Shown: positions 45,923 through 54,623 of the stretch, piece after piece | Layout: every line of letters begins with the position of its first letter | How positions within the stretch are numbered: position 1 is the first letter of the stretch | DNA from: an uncultured Litoreibacter sp. | GTDB lineage: Bacteria > Pseudomonadota > Alphaproteobacteria > Rhodobacterales > Rhodobacteraceae | Direction of reading: 5' to 3' | DNA length: 64,000 nucleotides | NCBI GenBank assembly: GCA_947504205.1 | Contig: CANNGL010000001.1 | Span: forward strand, 744,001-808,000 | Notes under the pieces: generated by a model | Databases searched by the model: none | The model's input: the letters and a program-made list of their open reading frames with translations, nothing else | Told to the model about the DNA's origin: nothing | Translations under genes and position numbers: made by a program

Positions 45923-47025
45923 AGATCAGTCATCAATGCAACGATCCGGTCAACCGAGTCATTTGACAGATCCGGGTAGATCGGCAGGCACAGTATCTCA
46001 CGCGATGCACGATAGGCGTTAGGCAACAGTTGCAACCGCGCAGTGGGCAGATTTTGGTACATCTCGAACTCTGGAATAAGCGGATAGAAATATCGGCGCG
46101 GATGCACACCATGCGCTTTCATGTGTTCATAAAGCTCGTCACGGCTCAGGGGAAACTCCGCCCCAATCAGCACTGGAAAGTATGCGAAATTCGCAACCGA
46201 CTCGTTCGTATCGCCCAAACAGGTTACCCCCTTCACCCCATCCAGGGACGCGCGATACTGTGCATCGATTTCGCCTCGACGCGAAAGAGCTTCCTTAACA
46301 TGACGCAACTGAACCAAACCGAAAGCGGCATTCACCTCGCTGACCTTGCCATTTAGCCCGGTAGCAACCACTTTGGTCTCTCCGGCATGGCCAAAGTTCT
46401 TTAGTTGATCAACATAAGCCTTGAGCTCCGGTGTTTTGGAGACAATGGCCCCGCCCTCGAAGGTGTTGAATACTTTTGTGGCATGAAAGCTCAGCACCGA
46501 GGCGTCACCGTGATTCAAGACACTTCCGCAGTGACACTCTACACCAAAGGCGTGCGCAGCATCATAGACAACCTTGAGGTCATGCTTGGCGGCGATCTCG
46601 TCGATCGCATCTACATCGGCCGGATGACCATAACAGTGCACCGGCATGATCGCTGATGTTTTTTCGGTAATGGCTGCCTCAATGGCGGCCGGGTCCATGT
46701 TAAGTGATGCAGGATCAATATCGACGAAAACCGGCACGTTTCCATTCCAGAGAACAGCATGGGATGTCGCAATGAAGGAATAAGGTGTAGTAATCACCTC
46801 ACCACTGACATTCAGCGCCCTCAGCGCAGTCATCAATGCAATCGTTCCATTGTTGAAAATCGAAATATGTTCGACCCCCAGAAAGTTCTGTAGCTCAGCC
46901 TCCAACTGCTGATGAAATGGGCCGCTATTCGACAGAACGCCGCTATCCCATATTTTTTCGAGATATTCGGTAAATTCTGATAGCGGGGGCATACTCGGAC
47001 GCGTGACAAAGATGTCGTTGCTCAT
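45919..47025 (-). CDS. DegT/DnrJ/EryC1/StrS-family sugar aminotransferase
   Basis: The ATG at 47025 has GGGAG seven bases upstream and gives 368 residues, replacing the track's 425. The protein has the family pattern: FNNGTIALMTALRALNVSGEVITTPYSF, DIDPASLNMDPAAIEAAI, VYDAAHAFG and the cofactor Lys in SFHATKVFNTFEGG. It closely fits FdtB/VioA-like enzymes, which transfer an amino group to a dTDP-4- or 3-keto-6-deoxyhexose. No nucleotide-sugar dehydratase or synthetase gene is in the cluster, so the keto sugar must come from elsewhere. It is the first gene of a six-gene ATGA-linked operon. Confidence 0.9.
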   Translation of the reverse strand: MSNDIFVTRPSMPPLSEFTEYLEKIWDSGVLSNSGPFHQQLEAELQNFLGVEHISIFNNGTIALMTALRALNVSGEVITTPYSFIATSHAVLWNGNVPVFVDIDPASLNMDPAAIEAAITEKTSAIMPVHCYGHPADVDAIDEIAAKHDLKVVYDAAHAFGVECHCGSVLNHGDASVLSFHATKVFNTFEGGAIVSKTPELKAYVDQLKNFGHAGETKVVATGLNGKVSEVNAAFGLVQLRHVKEALSRRGEIDAQYRASLDGVKGVTCLGDTNESVANFAYFPVLIGAEFPLSRDELYEHMKAHGVHPRRYFYPLIPEFEMYQNLPTARLQLLPNAYRASREILCLPIYPDLSNDSVDRIVALMTDL

Positions 47026-47150
47026 CGTCATGCTCCCAGCGTCCATAGCGGATATCTTAAACAGCCCGCCCGCAGTCCGAAGGGTCATATTGCATCCACC
47101 AGTTAAAACCGTCAAACAGAAAACCGGACACGGATGACGACACGGCATGT

Positions 47151-48437
47151 GTGATGATTGCGTTGCGACAGAACAGTCAGACAGGGAACCAAGCAACCGT
47201 GCGGCGCATCCTCAATTCGCGAAAGATTAGCCGGATCAAAGCAAAGGGCAGCCGCTTCAGAACTCGGCTCCGCGAGATATATTATGGCCTCACAGAGCGA
47301 CAAATACTGTCTGTCGATGATGCCTTGCCTGATTTCCCCGCCGAATACGTTTTCCGCACGCCAATGCCTGACGTTCCATTTGCCAACGTTGTCGATATCG
47401 ACTCGCTTGACAACTGTGAAGATCTCAGTTCACCCACATATGAGGCGTATCTTGCGAGATTGAAGCGCGCGACGATTTTTGGTGGGTCTGATTTCATTCT
47501 CAATTCCGCTTACCAAGCGGTCAACGACGTCGCCGCAGACCCAGATTACGGCCGTGCAACCTATTATCGGAGCGATCAATGGCTTAAAGGCCGTGACGGC
47601 GACATGGGTAAGTTTGTGCGATTTCCGCCTACGCGCGAAATTCGGCAAGCATTTCATCTCAGCGGCTATCTATCTTCTCATTTTGGGCACTGGGTTTGTG
47701 AATATCTGCCGCGCTTGCGCCACCTCGAAAAACTACCCGGCTGGAAAGAAGTTCCAATTCTAGTAAATGACGATATGCCCGCGTCGCATTATGAAGCGCT
47801 TAGCTTGGTGGTTGATAATCCATTGATACGAGTAGCGCGCGAAGAAACGTTACTTGTTGAGACACTTTATGTCGCCCCGACCATCAATTTCATGCCACCG
47901 GAGCTATTGCCCGATTACACGGTCCCTATCGAGCGCCACGCCGTTTGGTCTGCGGAAGCGATGCAGTATTTGCGCGCGCGTATTCTCAGACAGGTAGAAG
48001 CGCCCGCTGAGCCGGTTGGGAAGATTTTTTTCAGTCGGCGCAACAGCGTCTGGGCGCGGCCTTTGAATGAGCAATTGGTCGAAGATACTTTTGCAGATCA
48101 CGGTTTCCAGACATTTCTACCTGAACGACTTAGCTTTACCGAGCAGGTTCAGGCCATGCAGTCTGCGGATTTTATTGCTGGACCGTCCGGGTCTGCGTTT
48201 AATCTCGCGATGTTTGCTCGGCCCGGAGTGCCGATACTGATGCTCGCGCAGGGTCAACCACATAACTGGGGAGGTTGGCTTGGGCCCATGCGCCAACTCG
48301 GCTTCGATGTGCGTTTTCTTTTGAGCGAAACCGCCAGTGCTACAGAAAAACTGATGTCATACGAAGTAGATGCTCAGCGCATTCCAGATATCATCGAGCG
48401 CATGCAGGAAGACGCAGAAGCACTAGTCGTCAACTAA
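47151..48437 (+). CDS. Glycosyltransferase family 61-like protein
   Basis: A protein of about 428 residues with the DUF563/GT61 pattern: HLSGYLSSHFGHWVCEYLPRL in the first half, then GKIFFSRRNSVWARPLNEQ, DHGFQTFLPERLSFTEQVQAMQSADF and the family-typical GPSGSAFNLAMFARPGVPIL. The start is GTG at 47151 or ATG at 47154, without a clear ribosome site. The first 50 residues are basic. It is divergent from the DegT operon by 125 bases and is the only glycosyltransferase at the locus, so it is the candidate to attach the modified sugar. Its end overlaps the next gene by 15 bases on the other strand. Confidence 0.82.
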   Translation: MMIALRQNSQTGNQATVRRILNSRKISRIKAKGSRFRTRLREIYYGLTERQILSVDDALPDFPAEYVFRTPMPDVPFANVVDIDSLDNCEDLSSPTYEAYLARLKRATIFGGSDFILNSAYQAVNDVAADPDYGRATYYRSDQWLKGRDGDMGKFVRFPPTREIRQAFHLSGYLSSHFGHWVCEYLPRLRHLEKLPGWKEVPILVNDDMPASHYEALSLVVDNPLIRVAREETLLVETLYVAPTINFMPPELLPDYTVPIERHAVWSAEAMQYLRARILRQVEAPAEPVGKIFFSRRNSVWARPLNEQLVEDTFADHGFQTFLPERLSFTEQVQAMQSADFIAGPSGSAFNLAMFARPGVPILMLAQGQPHNWGGWLGPMRQLGFDVRFLLSETASATEKLMSYEVDAQRIPDIIERMQEDAEALVVN

Positions 48438-49502
48438 CTTAATAAACAAGGCGGACCCCATCACAAAAGACAGCTTTATGCTGCTCGCATTTTCGCGAAG
48501 GAAATCGTCGCCCGCTCGCTTCGGGCCGTCGCCATATGGCCAGACATAGTCGTCCAGTACAATCCAACCGCCAGAGCGCACAAGCGGACACCAAGCTGCG
48601 ATATCGGCGCGCACCGCTGGTTCACTGTGGTTGCCATCGATATGCAACACAGCCACATCACCTTGATACCTCACCGCTCCGAATTCGGAGCTGACGATCT
48701 CGCTTGATGCAACGTACTTCTTGGCGGCCTCAACTGACGGCATTCGAAGATAGTTTGCATCACTCTGCACGTACGGCAAAAGATTTGTCGCGAAGATTTC
48801 GAAAGCCGCATCGGGATCGACTTCCACCTTATCGACCAAGCCACCTTCATCATTTTGCGCCAAGAACTCCATCGCCCATGGATCGACGCAAAGCAACGGC
48901 CCCGTGCCATTCAGACGCGCCAACCTCAACAGCAAGAAGGCCGACTTACCCCACCAAGACCCCACTTCCACGATATCGCCCGCCGGTGCTGAGCGAAAGA
49001 TTGAGCAAAGAGCCCGGGTTTTCTCGTGATCGCACATGCCGGGTATGGTTTCGACATGGTGATAGATTGCTGCCAGCTCTCTGCCATTGGGCAAGTCACG
49101 CTGCGAGATATCAAAGAGTTGAAGCGGATCTTGGGCCACGCTCTGCGCAAAAGCCTCTGCCTTTGCATAGGGAGCAGTGACTTCCGACATTGGGCTGCGA
49201 TTGACAAGTCTCAACCCGGGAAAATCTTTGGCAAGGCAATCATTTAAGACATCCCAGATTACTGCATTGGGCGTGTAGACCGCCGTGATTTCATGTGTCT
49301 TTACGGCAGCTTTCAACATTGGGATGAATTCTGGGTCAGTAACGAACGGAATATGCAACCAGTGTTCATATTGCGTGCTGGCTGGATCATGACCTAGCGA
49401 TGAAGCCCCGATGACATCGCGACCGTCGGCGCGCGCTTGCTCGGCATACGCCAGAGACCTGGGCATGCCGCCAGGAAAAACCAGAATTCGACTTTCTGTC
49501 AA
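48423..49502 (-). CDS. PreATP-grasp-like domain fused to a class I methyltransferase
   Basis: A 359-residue protein of two parts. Residues 1-115 look like the N-terminal Rossmann part of ATP-grasp enzymes: RILVFPGGMPRSLAYAEQARADGRDVIGASS and AVYTPNAVIWDVLNDCL. The ATP-grasp domain that normally follows is missing. Residues 165-355 are a Methyltransf_24-type domain with EVGSWWGKSAFLLLRLARLNG, VLHIDGNHSEPAVRADIAAW and GGWIVLDDYVWPY. It converges on the GT61-like gene with a 15-base overlap. A related ATP-grasp ligase may have donated the N-terminus. The substrate is unknown. Confidence 0.75.
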   Translation of the reverse strand: MTESRILVFPGGMPRSLAYAEQARADGRDVIGASSLGHDPASTQYEHWLHIPFVTDPEFIPMLKAAVKTHEITAVYTPNAVIWDVLNDCLAKDFPGLRLVNRSPMSEVTAPYAKAEAFAQSVAQDPLQLFDISQRDLPNGRELAAIYHHVETIPGMCDHEKTRALCSIFRSAPAGDIVEVGSWWGKSAFLLLRLARLNGTGPLLCVDPWAMEFLAQNDEGGLVDKVEVDPDAAFEIFATNLLPYVQSDANYLRMPSVEAAKKYVASSEIVSSEFGAVRYQGDVAVLHIDGNHSEPAVRADIAAWCPLVRSGGWIVLDDYVWPYGDGPKRAGDDFLRENASSIKLSFVMGSALFIKLVDD

Positions 49503-49702
49503 TTTATTGCTCTCGCACCAATCAGTATAACGCTAGCGCAAACTCAACCAAGTCGACACTGAACGCAATAGCTTCAGGCCCCTACAAAGGCCGCAGCCCA
49601 GTTCAGTTCGGAACAGGCTTAGTCAAGAAACGACCACCAAAGTTTAAGCGAAGCAATCTAGATGAATGTGCGCCATCGTGTTTGACGAGTTCAGGCAAAA
49701 CC

Positions 49703-50458
49703 TCAGAAATTGTCCTTACGGGATCTGAGTTCTGCGAAAACCTCTGCATCGCTGGCAGCTTCCAGCCCAAGATGCGCGCGGATGGCGGGGTCGCCTGCGC
49801 GCAGGAACGGATTGGTCGCCAATTCGTCCGACAGAAGGCTCGGAACGGTCGGTTGTTGGCGCGAGCGCTTTTGCTCCACATCATCAACCCGGCGTTTCAA
49901 AGCCGTATTTTCCGGATCGACGCTGATCGCGAATTTTGCGTTGGCCAACGTATATTCATGGCTGCTGTAGATCACAGTCTTCGGTTTCAGCGCAGCCAGC
50001 TTGGACAAGCTCGCCCACATCTGCTCAGCACTGCCCTCGAACAGGCGCCCGCAGCCAAGAGAAAATAGTGTATCGCCAGTAAAGATGACATTCTGCTCGG
50101 CAATGTGAAAATTCAGCATGTCGAGCGTGTGTCCTGGTGTATGGATGACATCGACGGTCAGGCCGCAGAAATCAAAGCTGTCGCCACCGTTCAGTGCCTC
50201 ATCAACGCCTTCCACACCTGCTGGCCCAAACACTTTGGATTGGGTCATCGCCTTGAGCTTGCCCAAACCCTCCGTGTGATCCCAGTGGTGGTGCGTGATC
50301 CAGATATTATCAATGGTCCAGCCCGTCCGCTCGGAGGCTTTCAAATAGGCCGCCGTGTCACCTGCATCAATTGCAGCTGTGCAGCCCGAAACAGGATCGT
50401 GCACCAATACACCATAATTATCGTCATTGTATTCAAATTGGAAAAATTCAAGAGCCAT
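49703..50458 (-). CDS. gloB: Hydroxyacylglutathione hydrolase (glyoxalase II)
   Basis: A 251-residue metallo-beta-lactamase-fold enzyme with the two-metal motif THHHWDHTEGL near residue 55, the later VIHTPGHTLDMLNF and FTGDTLFSLGCGRLFEGS, and the C-terminal substrate region SSHEYTLANAKFAISVDPEN. It hydrolyses S-lactoylglutathione to lactate and glutathione, completing methylglyoxal detoxification. The length and all motifs are normal. The 200 bases upstream of the neighbouring methyltransferase contain no gene. It is followed on the other side by the sugar dehydrogenase gene. Confidence 0.95.
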   Translation of the reverse strand: MALEFFQFEYNDDNYGVLVHDPVSGCTAAIDAGDTAAYLKASERTGWTIDNIWITHHHWDHTEGLGKLKAMTQSKVFGPAGVEGVDEALNGGDSFDFCGLTVDVIHTPGHTLDMLNFHIAEQNVIFTGDTLFSLGCGRLFEGSAEQMWASLSKLAALKPKTVIYSSHEYTLANAKFAISVDPENTALKRRVDDVEQKRSRQQPTVPSLLSDELATNPFLRAGDPAIRAHLGLEAASDAEVFAELRSRKDNF

Positions 50459-50473
50459 ACTGTCCTCGTTTAT

Positions 50474-51565
50474 CTATGGCGAAATTCGGTAGAGAGCCCC
50501 TTGCTCGACAGACAAGAACCAAATGTTGCCATCCGGCCCCTCCATAATCTCGCGCACGCGGCCTGTTTCACGGGATTTGAGCTGCTCGACTTCGCTGACG
50601 GCACCGCCGTCCAAACGGGAGATGTAGTCGAACTTCAGCGATCCTACAAACAAATCTCCACGCCATTCTGGCCAAAGTTTTCCGGAATAAATCATCAAAC
50701 CAGAGGGGGCGATGGATGGATCCCAATAATGCTCGGGTTGCTCCATGCCGGGCCTGCTTGAGCCTTCCCCAATCGGCTGCCCCGAATAATGAACTCCATA
50801 TGAGATTACGGGCCAACCGTAATTTGCGCCTTTACGCACCCGATTGACCTCATCCCCGCCCTTGGCACCATGTTCGGCCGTCCACAGGTTACCGCTCAAA
50901 TCCAAGGCAGCGCCTTGTGGGTTTCTGTGACCGAAACTCCAGATTTCCGGGCGAACGCCGTCTTGTCCGACAAACGGATTGTCTGCCGGCACTTTTCCGT
51001 CGCGCGTTACGCGAACGATAGAGCCGTTGTGAACCGAGAGATCCTGAGCGGACGGACGATCCCCCCGATCCCCGATGGTCAGAAACAAAGTGCCATCACC
51101 GGCTTCTATGACGCGGCTTCCGAAATGCCGTCCGGACCGACTTGGATCCATGGCGAAAATCTGTGTGAATTCTTCGAGCGCCGAGCCATCAGAGTTGAGC
51201 TTTGCCTTTCCCAAGGCCGTTCCGGTGCCGCCGCGCAGACGAGCAGAGTAGCTCAGGAAGATTTCCCGCGTTTGTGCGAAGTCGGACGGAACAAGGATAT
51301 CCAACAGACCTCCCTGCCCGCGCGCGGCCACCCTTGGCACGCCCGTGACATCATTGCGTTTGCCGTCTGCATCGACATGGATGATGGCGCCTTCGCGCTC
51401 CGTGATCAGAAGACCACCGTCAGGCAGGAAATCAAACCCCCAGGGTTGATCCAAGCCGCTCACTACAGCCGTCACACTCAATTGCCCCATGGTGCTGTCT
51501 AGGGCGGATGCTGACGATCCGAACAATGAAATGCTTAAAACAATAGCAATGTCTTTAAGTCGCAA
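50474..51565 (-). CDS. PQQ-dependent aldose sugar dehydrogenase-like protein
   Basis: A protein of about 363 residues. The track start is placed too early. The TTG at 51565 follows GGGAG and opens a signal peptide (LRLKDIAIVLSISLFGSSASA). The six-bladed propeller has the GSDH-family phrases GLDQPWGFDFLPDGGLLITER, GGLLDILVPSDF, HFGSRVIEAGDGTLFLTIGDRG, SFGHRNPQGAALD and EHGAKGGDEVNRV. Members oxidise aldoses in the periplasm using PQQ and calcium. No PQQ synthesis genes are in the window. It is 15 bases upstream of gloB on the same strand and may be co-transcribed. Confidence 0.86.
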   Translation of the reverse strand: MRLKDIAIVLSISLFGSSASALDSTMGQLSVTAVVSGLDQPWGFDFLPDGGLLITEREGAIIHVDADGKRNDVTGVPRVAARGQGGLLDILVPSDFAQTREIFLSYSARLRGGTGTALGKAKLNSDGSALEEFTQIFAMDPSRSGRHFGSRVIEAGDGTLFLTIGDRGDRPSAQDLSVHNGSIVRVTRDGKVPADNPFVGQDGVRPEIWSFGHRNPQGAALDLSGNLWTAEHGAKGGDEVNRVRKGANYGWPVISYGVHYSGQPIGEGSSRPGMEQPEHYWDPSIAPSGLMIYSGKLWPEWRGDLFVGSLKFDYISRLDGGAVSEVEQLKSRETGRVREIMEGPDGNIWFLSVEQGALYRISP

Positions 51566-51749
51566 AATAGTCTCCCGATCTCTATCCTTGTCAGATATGT
51601 TCCCGGCGCTTGGTTTCCATACCTCTGACTTGAACGTGAAGATTCTCACGCAGAAACATGCGCAACTCCCCGTAACGGAACCCCTTTTCTTTTGGACAGA
51701 GCCAAATTAGTGTCCCGGGCAATATTCAAACGACTGGGAGGTCACTGAT

Positions 51750-52943
51750 ATGAAAAAACTGTTGCTCGCAACAGCTGCCACCTCATTGATGGCAGGCACC
51801 GCCTTTGCTGATGGACACGCAAAAGAAGTCAAATTGGGCATTATTCTCGGCTTCACTGGGCCGATTGAATCGCTAACACCGTCCATGGGCGATGCTGCCG
51901 AACTGGCGATGAAGGAAGTCACCGATAGCGGTTTGCTGCTGGATGGTGCCAAAGTAACGCCCGTCCGCGGAGACTCGACCTGCGTTGATGCTGGTGCGGC
52001 GACTGCCGTTGCTGAACGTCAGATCACAGGTGACGGCGTAAAAGGTATCGTTGGCGCCGATTGCTCCGGCGTTACCGGCGCAATCCTGTCGAACGTGGCA
52101 CTGGCCAACGGTGTCGTCATGGTGTCGCCTTCCGCCACATCGCCAGCGCTGTCGACCGCAGAAGACAATGGTCTGTTTTTCCGTACGTCGCCATCTGATG
52201 CGCGTCAGGGTGTTGTGATGACCGAAGTTCTTATGGAACAAGACATCAAAGAGGTCGCACTGACCTACACCAACAACGACTATGGCAAAGGCCTGGCCGA
52301 TAGCTTCCAAGCTGCTTTCGAAGAAGCTGGCGGCACAGTTACCATCAACGCTGCACATGAAGACGGCAAAGCTGATTATTCGGCAGAAGTTGGCGCTTTG
52401 GCAGCCGCTGGCGGTGATCGTCTGGTGGTCGCAGGCTACGTCGACCAGGGTGGGTCCGGCATTGTACGCGCTGCACTGGACTCGGGCGCGTTTGACAGCT
52501 TCCACTTCCCTGATGGCATGATCTCCGCCAAGCTGGTGGAAAATTTCGGTTCCGAGATTGATGGCTCATCGGGTCAGCACCCCTCCCCATCTGAGGAGCT
52601 GTCGCAACGGTTCACAGATCTTGTCGGTGGTGCGTTCGAAGCAACGTCACCTTTCACACCTGAAAGCTATGACGCTGCAGCACTCATCCTCTTGGCAATG
52701 CAGTCTGCCGGTTCCATGGAGCCAGGCGACTACAAAGACAAAGTGATGGATGTCGCAAATGCGCCGGGTGAGAAAATTCAGGCGGGTGAATTGGCCAAAG
52801 CTCTGCAAATCCTCAAAGACGGTGGCGACATCGACTATGTTGGCGCGACTGACGTTGAGCTGATTGGACCAGGCGAAGCTGCCGGTAACTACCGCGTCGT
52901 CGGCTTTGAAGGTGGCGCTGAAGTCACAGCCGGTCGCAAGTAA
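51750..52943 (+). CDS. livJ: Branched-chain-amino-acid-type ABC transporter substrate-binding protein
   Basis: A 397-residue periplasmic protein with signal peptide MKKLLLATAATSLMAGTAFA. The mature part is a type I periplasmic fold: VKLGIILGFTGPIESLTPSMGDAAELAMKEV at the start, GDSTCVDAGAATAVAERQITGDGVKGIVGADCSG, and VALTYTNNDYGKGLADSFQAAFEEAGG in the middle. Specificity within the family is broad (amino acids, amides, urea). It is followed by a terminator-like hairpin and then the two ATPases and two permeases, so it is the dedicated binding protein. The gene symbol is by family position only. Confidence 0.88.
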   Translation: MKKLLLATAATSLMAGTAFADGHAKEVKLGIILGFTGPIESLTPSMGDAAELAMKEVTDSGLLLDGAKVTPVRGDSTCVDAGAATAVAERQITGDGVKGIVGADCSGVTGAILSNVALANGVVMVSPSATSPALSTAEDNGLFFRTSPSDARQGVVMTEVLMEQDIKEVALTYTNNDYGKGLADSFQAAFEEAGGTVTINAAHEDGKADYSAEVGALAAAGGDRLVVAGYVDQGGSGIVRAALDSGAFDSFHFPDGMISAKLVENFGSEIDGSSGQHPSPSEELSQRFTDLVGGAFEATSPFTPESYDAAALILLAMQSAGSMEPGDYKDKVMDVANAPGEKIQAGELAKALQILKDGGDIDYVGATDVELIGPGEAAGNYRVVGFEGGAEVTAGRK

Positions 52944-52961
52944 GCGACGGATAAGAGTTCT

Positions 52962-52995
52962 AAAAGCAGCCCGGGTTCGCTCGGGCTGCTTTTTT
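52962..52995 (+). terminator. Intercistronic terminator between livJ and livG
   Basis: A perfect 12-bp stem AAAAGCAGCCCG/CGGGCTGCTTTT with an 8-base loop ends in a run of six T residues, 18 bases after the livJ stop. It will stop most transcripts, so the binding protein should be made in excess over the membrane parts. Confidence 0.85.
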
Positions 52996-53009
52996 ACAGG
53001 GGGACAACA

Positions 53010-53789
53010 ATGATCGTCGTAGACGACCTACACAAACACTTCGGTGGGTTCCATGCGGTAGACGGCGCGAGCCTGTCCATCAGCGAAGGCTCGATCACTG
53101 GATTGATTGGGCCCAACGGGGCCGGAAAAACCACACTTTTCAATGTAATCGCTGGCGTTCTTAAACCAACCTCTGGCCGCGTGACTATGGCCGGTCAAGA
53201 CATCACTGGGCTTCCTCCACATACATTGTTCCACAAGGGCTTGTTGCGGACGTTCCAAATTGCGCATGAGTTCTCGTCGATGACCTGTCGGGAAAATCTG
53301 ATGATGGTGCCGGGCGACCAGTCTGGTGAGGCGCTCTGGAATACTTGGTTTGGGCGCAAACGAATCGCGAATGAAGAACGTGCCCTGCGCGCCAAGGCTG
53401 ATGAAGTTCTGGAATTTCTAACAATCGAGCATCTGGCAGACCACGGCGCAGGCCAAGTGTCTGGTGGTCAGAAAAAGCTGCTTGAGTTGGGGCGCACCAT
53501 GATGGTGGACGCCAAGATCGTGTTTCTTGATGAAGTGGGTGCTGGTGTAAACCGCACACTACTCAATACCATCGGTGATGCGATCATCCGCTTGAACAAG
53601 GAACGGGGTTACACCTTCGTTGTAATCGAACACGACATGGATTTCATCGGTCGGCTATGTGACCCGGTGATTTGTATGGCAGAGGGCCGCGTTCTAGCCG
53701 AAGGCACGTTGGATGAAATCAAAGCCAACGAGCAGGTTATCGAGGCCTATCTCGGCACTGGTCTGAAGAATAAGGCAGTCGCAGGATGA
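53010..53789 (+). CDS. livG: Branched-chain-type ABC transporter ATP-binding protein LivG
   Basis: A 259-residue ATPase with Walker A GPNGAGKTTLFNVI, signature VSGGQKKLLELGRTMM and the family C-terminal pattern VIEHDMDFIGRLCDPVICMAEGRVLAEG. The Walker B and D-loop region reads IVFLDEVGAGVNRTLL, where LDEP is most common, so Pro is replaced by Val. It pairs with the next gene to power the LivHM channel. The start follows the livJ terminator by 14 bases with GGGGG upstream. Confidence 0.9.
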   Translation: MIVVDDLHKHFGGFHAVDGASLSISEGSITGLIGPNGAGKTTLFNVIAGVLKPTSGRVTMAGQDITGLPPHTLFHKGLLRTFQIAHEFSSMTCRENLMMVPGDQSGEALWNTWFGRKRIANEERALRAKADEVLEFLTIEHLADHGAGQVSGGQKKLLELGRTMMVDAKIVFLDEVGAGVNRTLLNTIGDAIIRLNKERGYTFVVIEHDMDFIGRLCDPVICMAEGRVLAEGTLDEIKANEQVIEAYLGTGLKNKAVAG

Positions 53790-54622
53790 GCGGAGAAGCA
53801 TATAGTTCGCGAGGCAACAAGGATGCCTCGCTTGGTAAAGATCCCGGCCGTCCGATTGGTGGCAGCTCCGGCGCGCAACGCACCGCTCATCAGACAACCT
53901 CTGGCTCGGCGGATGAGCCGTTTTTGATCGGCGACACCATGTCTGGCGGATACGGGACCGGGCCTGACATTTTGCATGATTGCACGATTGCGGTGAATAC
54001 AGGTGAGATCGCCGTTATCGTCGGGCCAAATGGCGCAGGCAAGTCAACGGCCATGAAAGCGGTTTTTGGAATGCTGGACGTGCGCCAAGGCGCGGTGCGG
54101 CTCGATGGAGAAGATATCACCACGCTTAGCCCACAGGACCGCGTGGCCAAGGGGATGGCTTTTGTGCCGCAAACCTCGAACATCTTCACGACCATGACTG
54201 TCGAGGAAAACCTTGAGATGGGCGCTTTCCTGCGGCGTGACGACATCTCAACCACGATGGCGCAGGTTTATGAGTTGTTTCCGATCCTGAAGGACAAGCG
54301 ACGCCAATCCGCGGGAGAGCTTTCCGGCGGGCAACGTCAGCAAGTGGCCGTCGGACGTGCCCTGATGACCCAACCAAAGGTCTTGATGCTCGATGAGCCA
54401 ACGGCGGGCGTGTCTCCGATCGTCATGGACGAGTTGTTTGACAGAATCATCGAGGTGGCGCGAACCGGTATCTCGATCCTGATGGTCGAACAAAACGCAC
54501 GTCAGGCGCTTGAGATCGCCGACAAAGGTTATGTCCTCGTGCAAGGACGAAACAGATATACGGACACCGGCAAGGCGTTGCTGGCGGATCCAGAAGTCCG
54601 CAAAAGCTTTTTGGGGGGCTGA
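53786..54622 (+). CDS. livF: Branched-chain-type ABC transporter ATP-binding protein LivF, N-terminally extended
   Basis: A 278-residue ATPase overlapping livG by ATGA. The first 45 residues are polar and low in complexity (Ser/Gly-rich), unlike most LivF proteins, which start close to the nucleotide-binding fold. After that come GPNGAGKSTAMKAVFGML, the LivF phrase FVPQTSNIFTTMTVEENLEMGAF, signature LSGGQRQQVAVGRALM, Walker B VLMLDEPTAGVSP and SILMVEQNARQALEIADKGYVLVQGR. Total length is about 40 residues above the usual 235-240. A start inside the extension cannot be excluded. Confidence 0.88.
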   Translation: MSGEAYSSRGNKDASLGKDPGRPIGGSSGAQRTAHQTTSGSADEPFLIGDTMSGGYGTGPDILHDCTIAVNTGEIAVIVGPNGAGKSTAMKAVFGMLDVRQGAVRLDGEDITTLSPQDRVAKGMAFVPQTSNIFTTMTVEENLEMGAFLRRDDISTTMAQVYELFPILKDKRRQSAGELSGGQRQQVAVGRALMTQPKVLMLDEPTAGVSPIVMDELFDRIIEVARTGISILMVEQNARQALEIADKGYVLVQGRNRYTDTGKALLADPEVRKSFLGG

Positions 54623-54623
54623 G

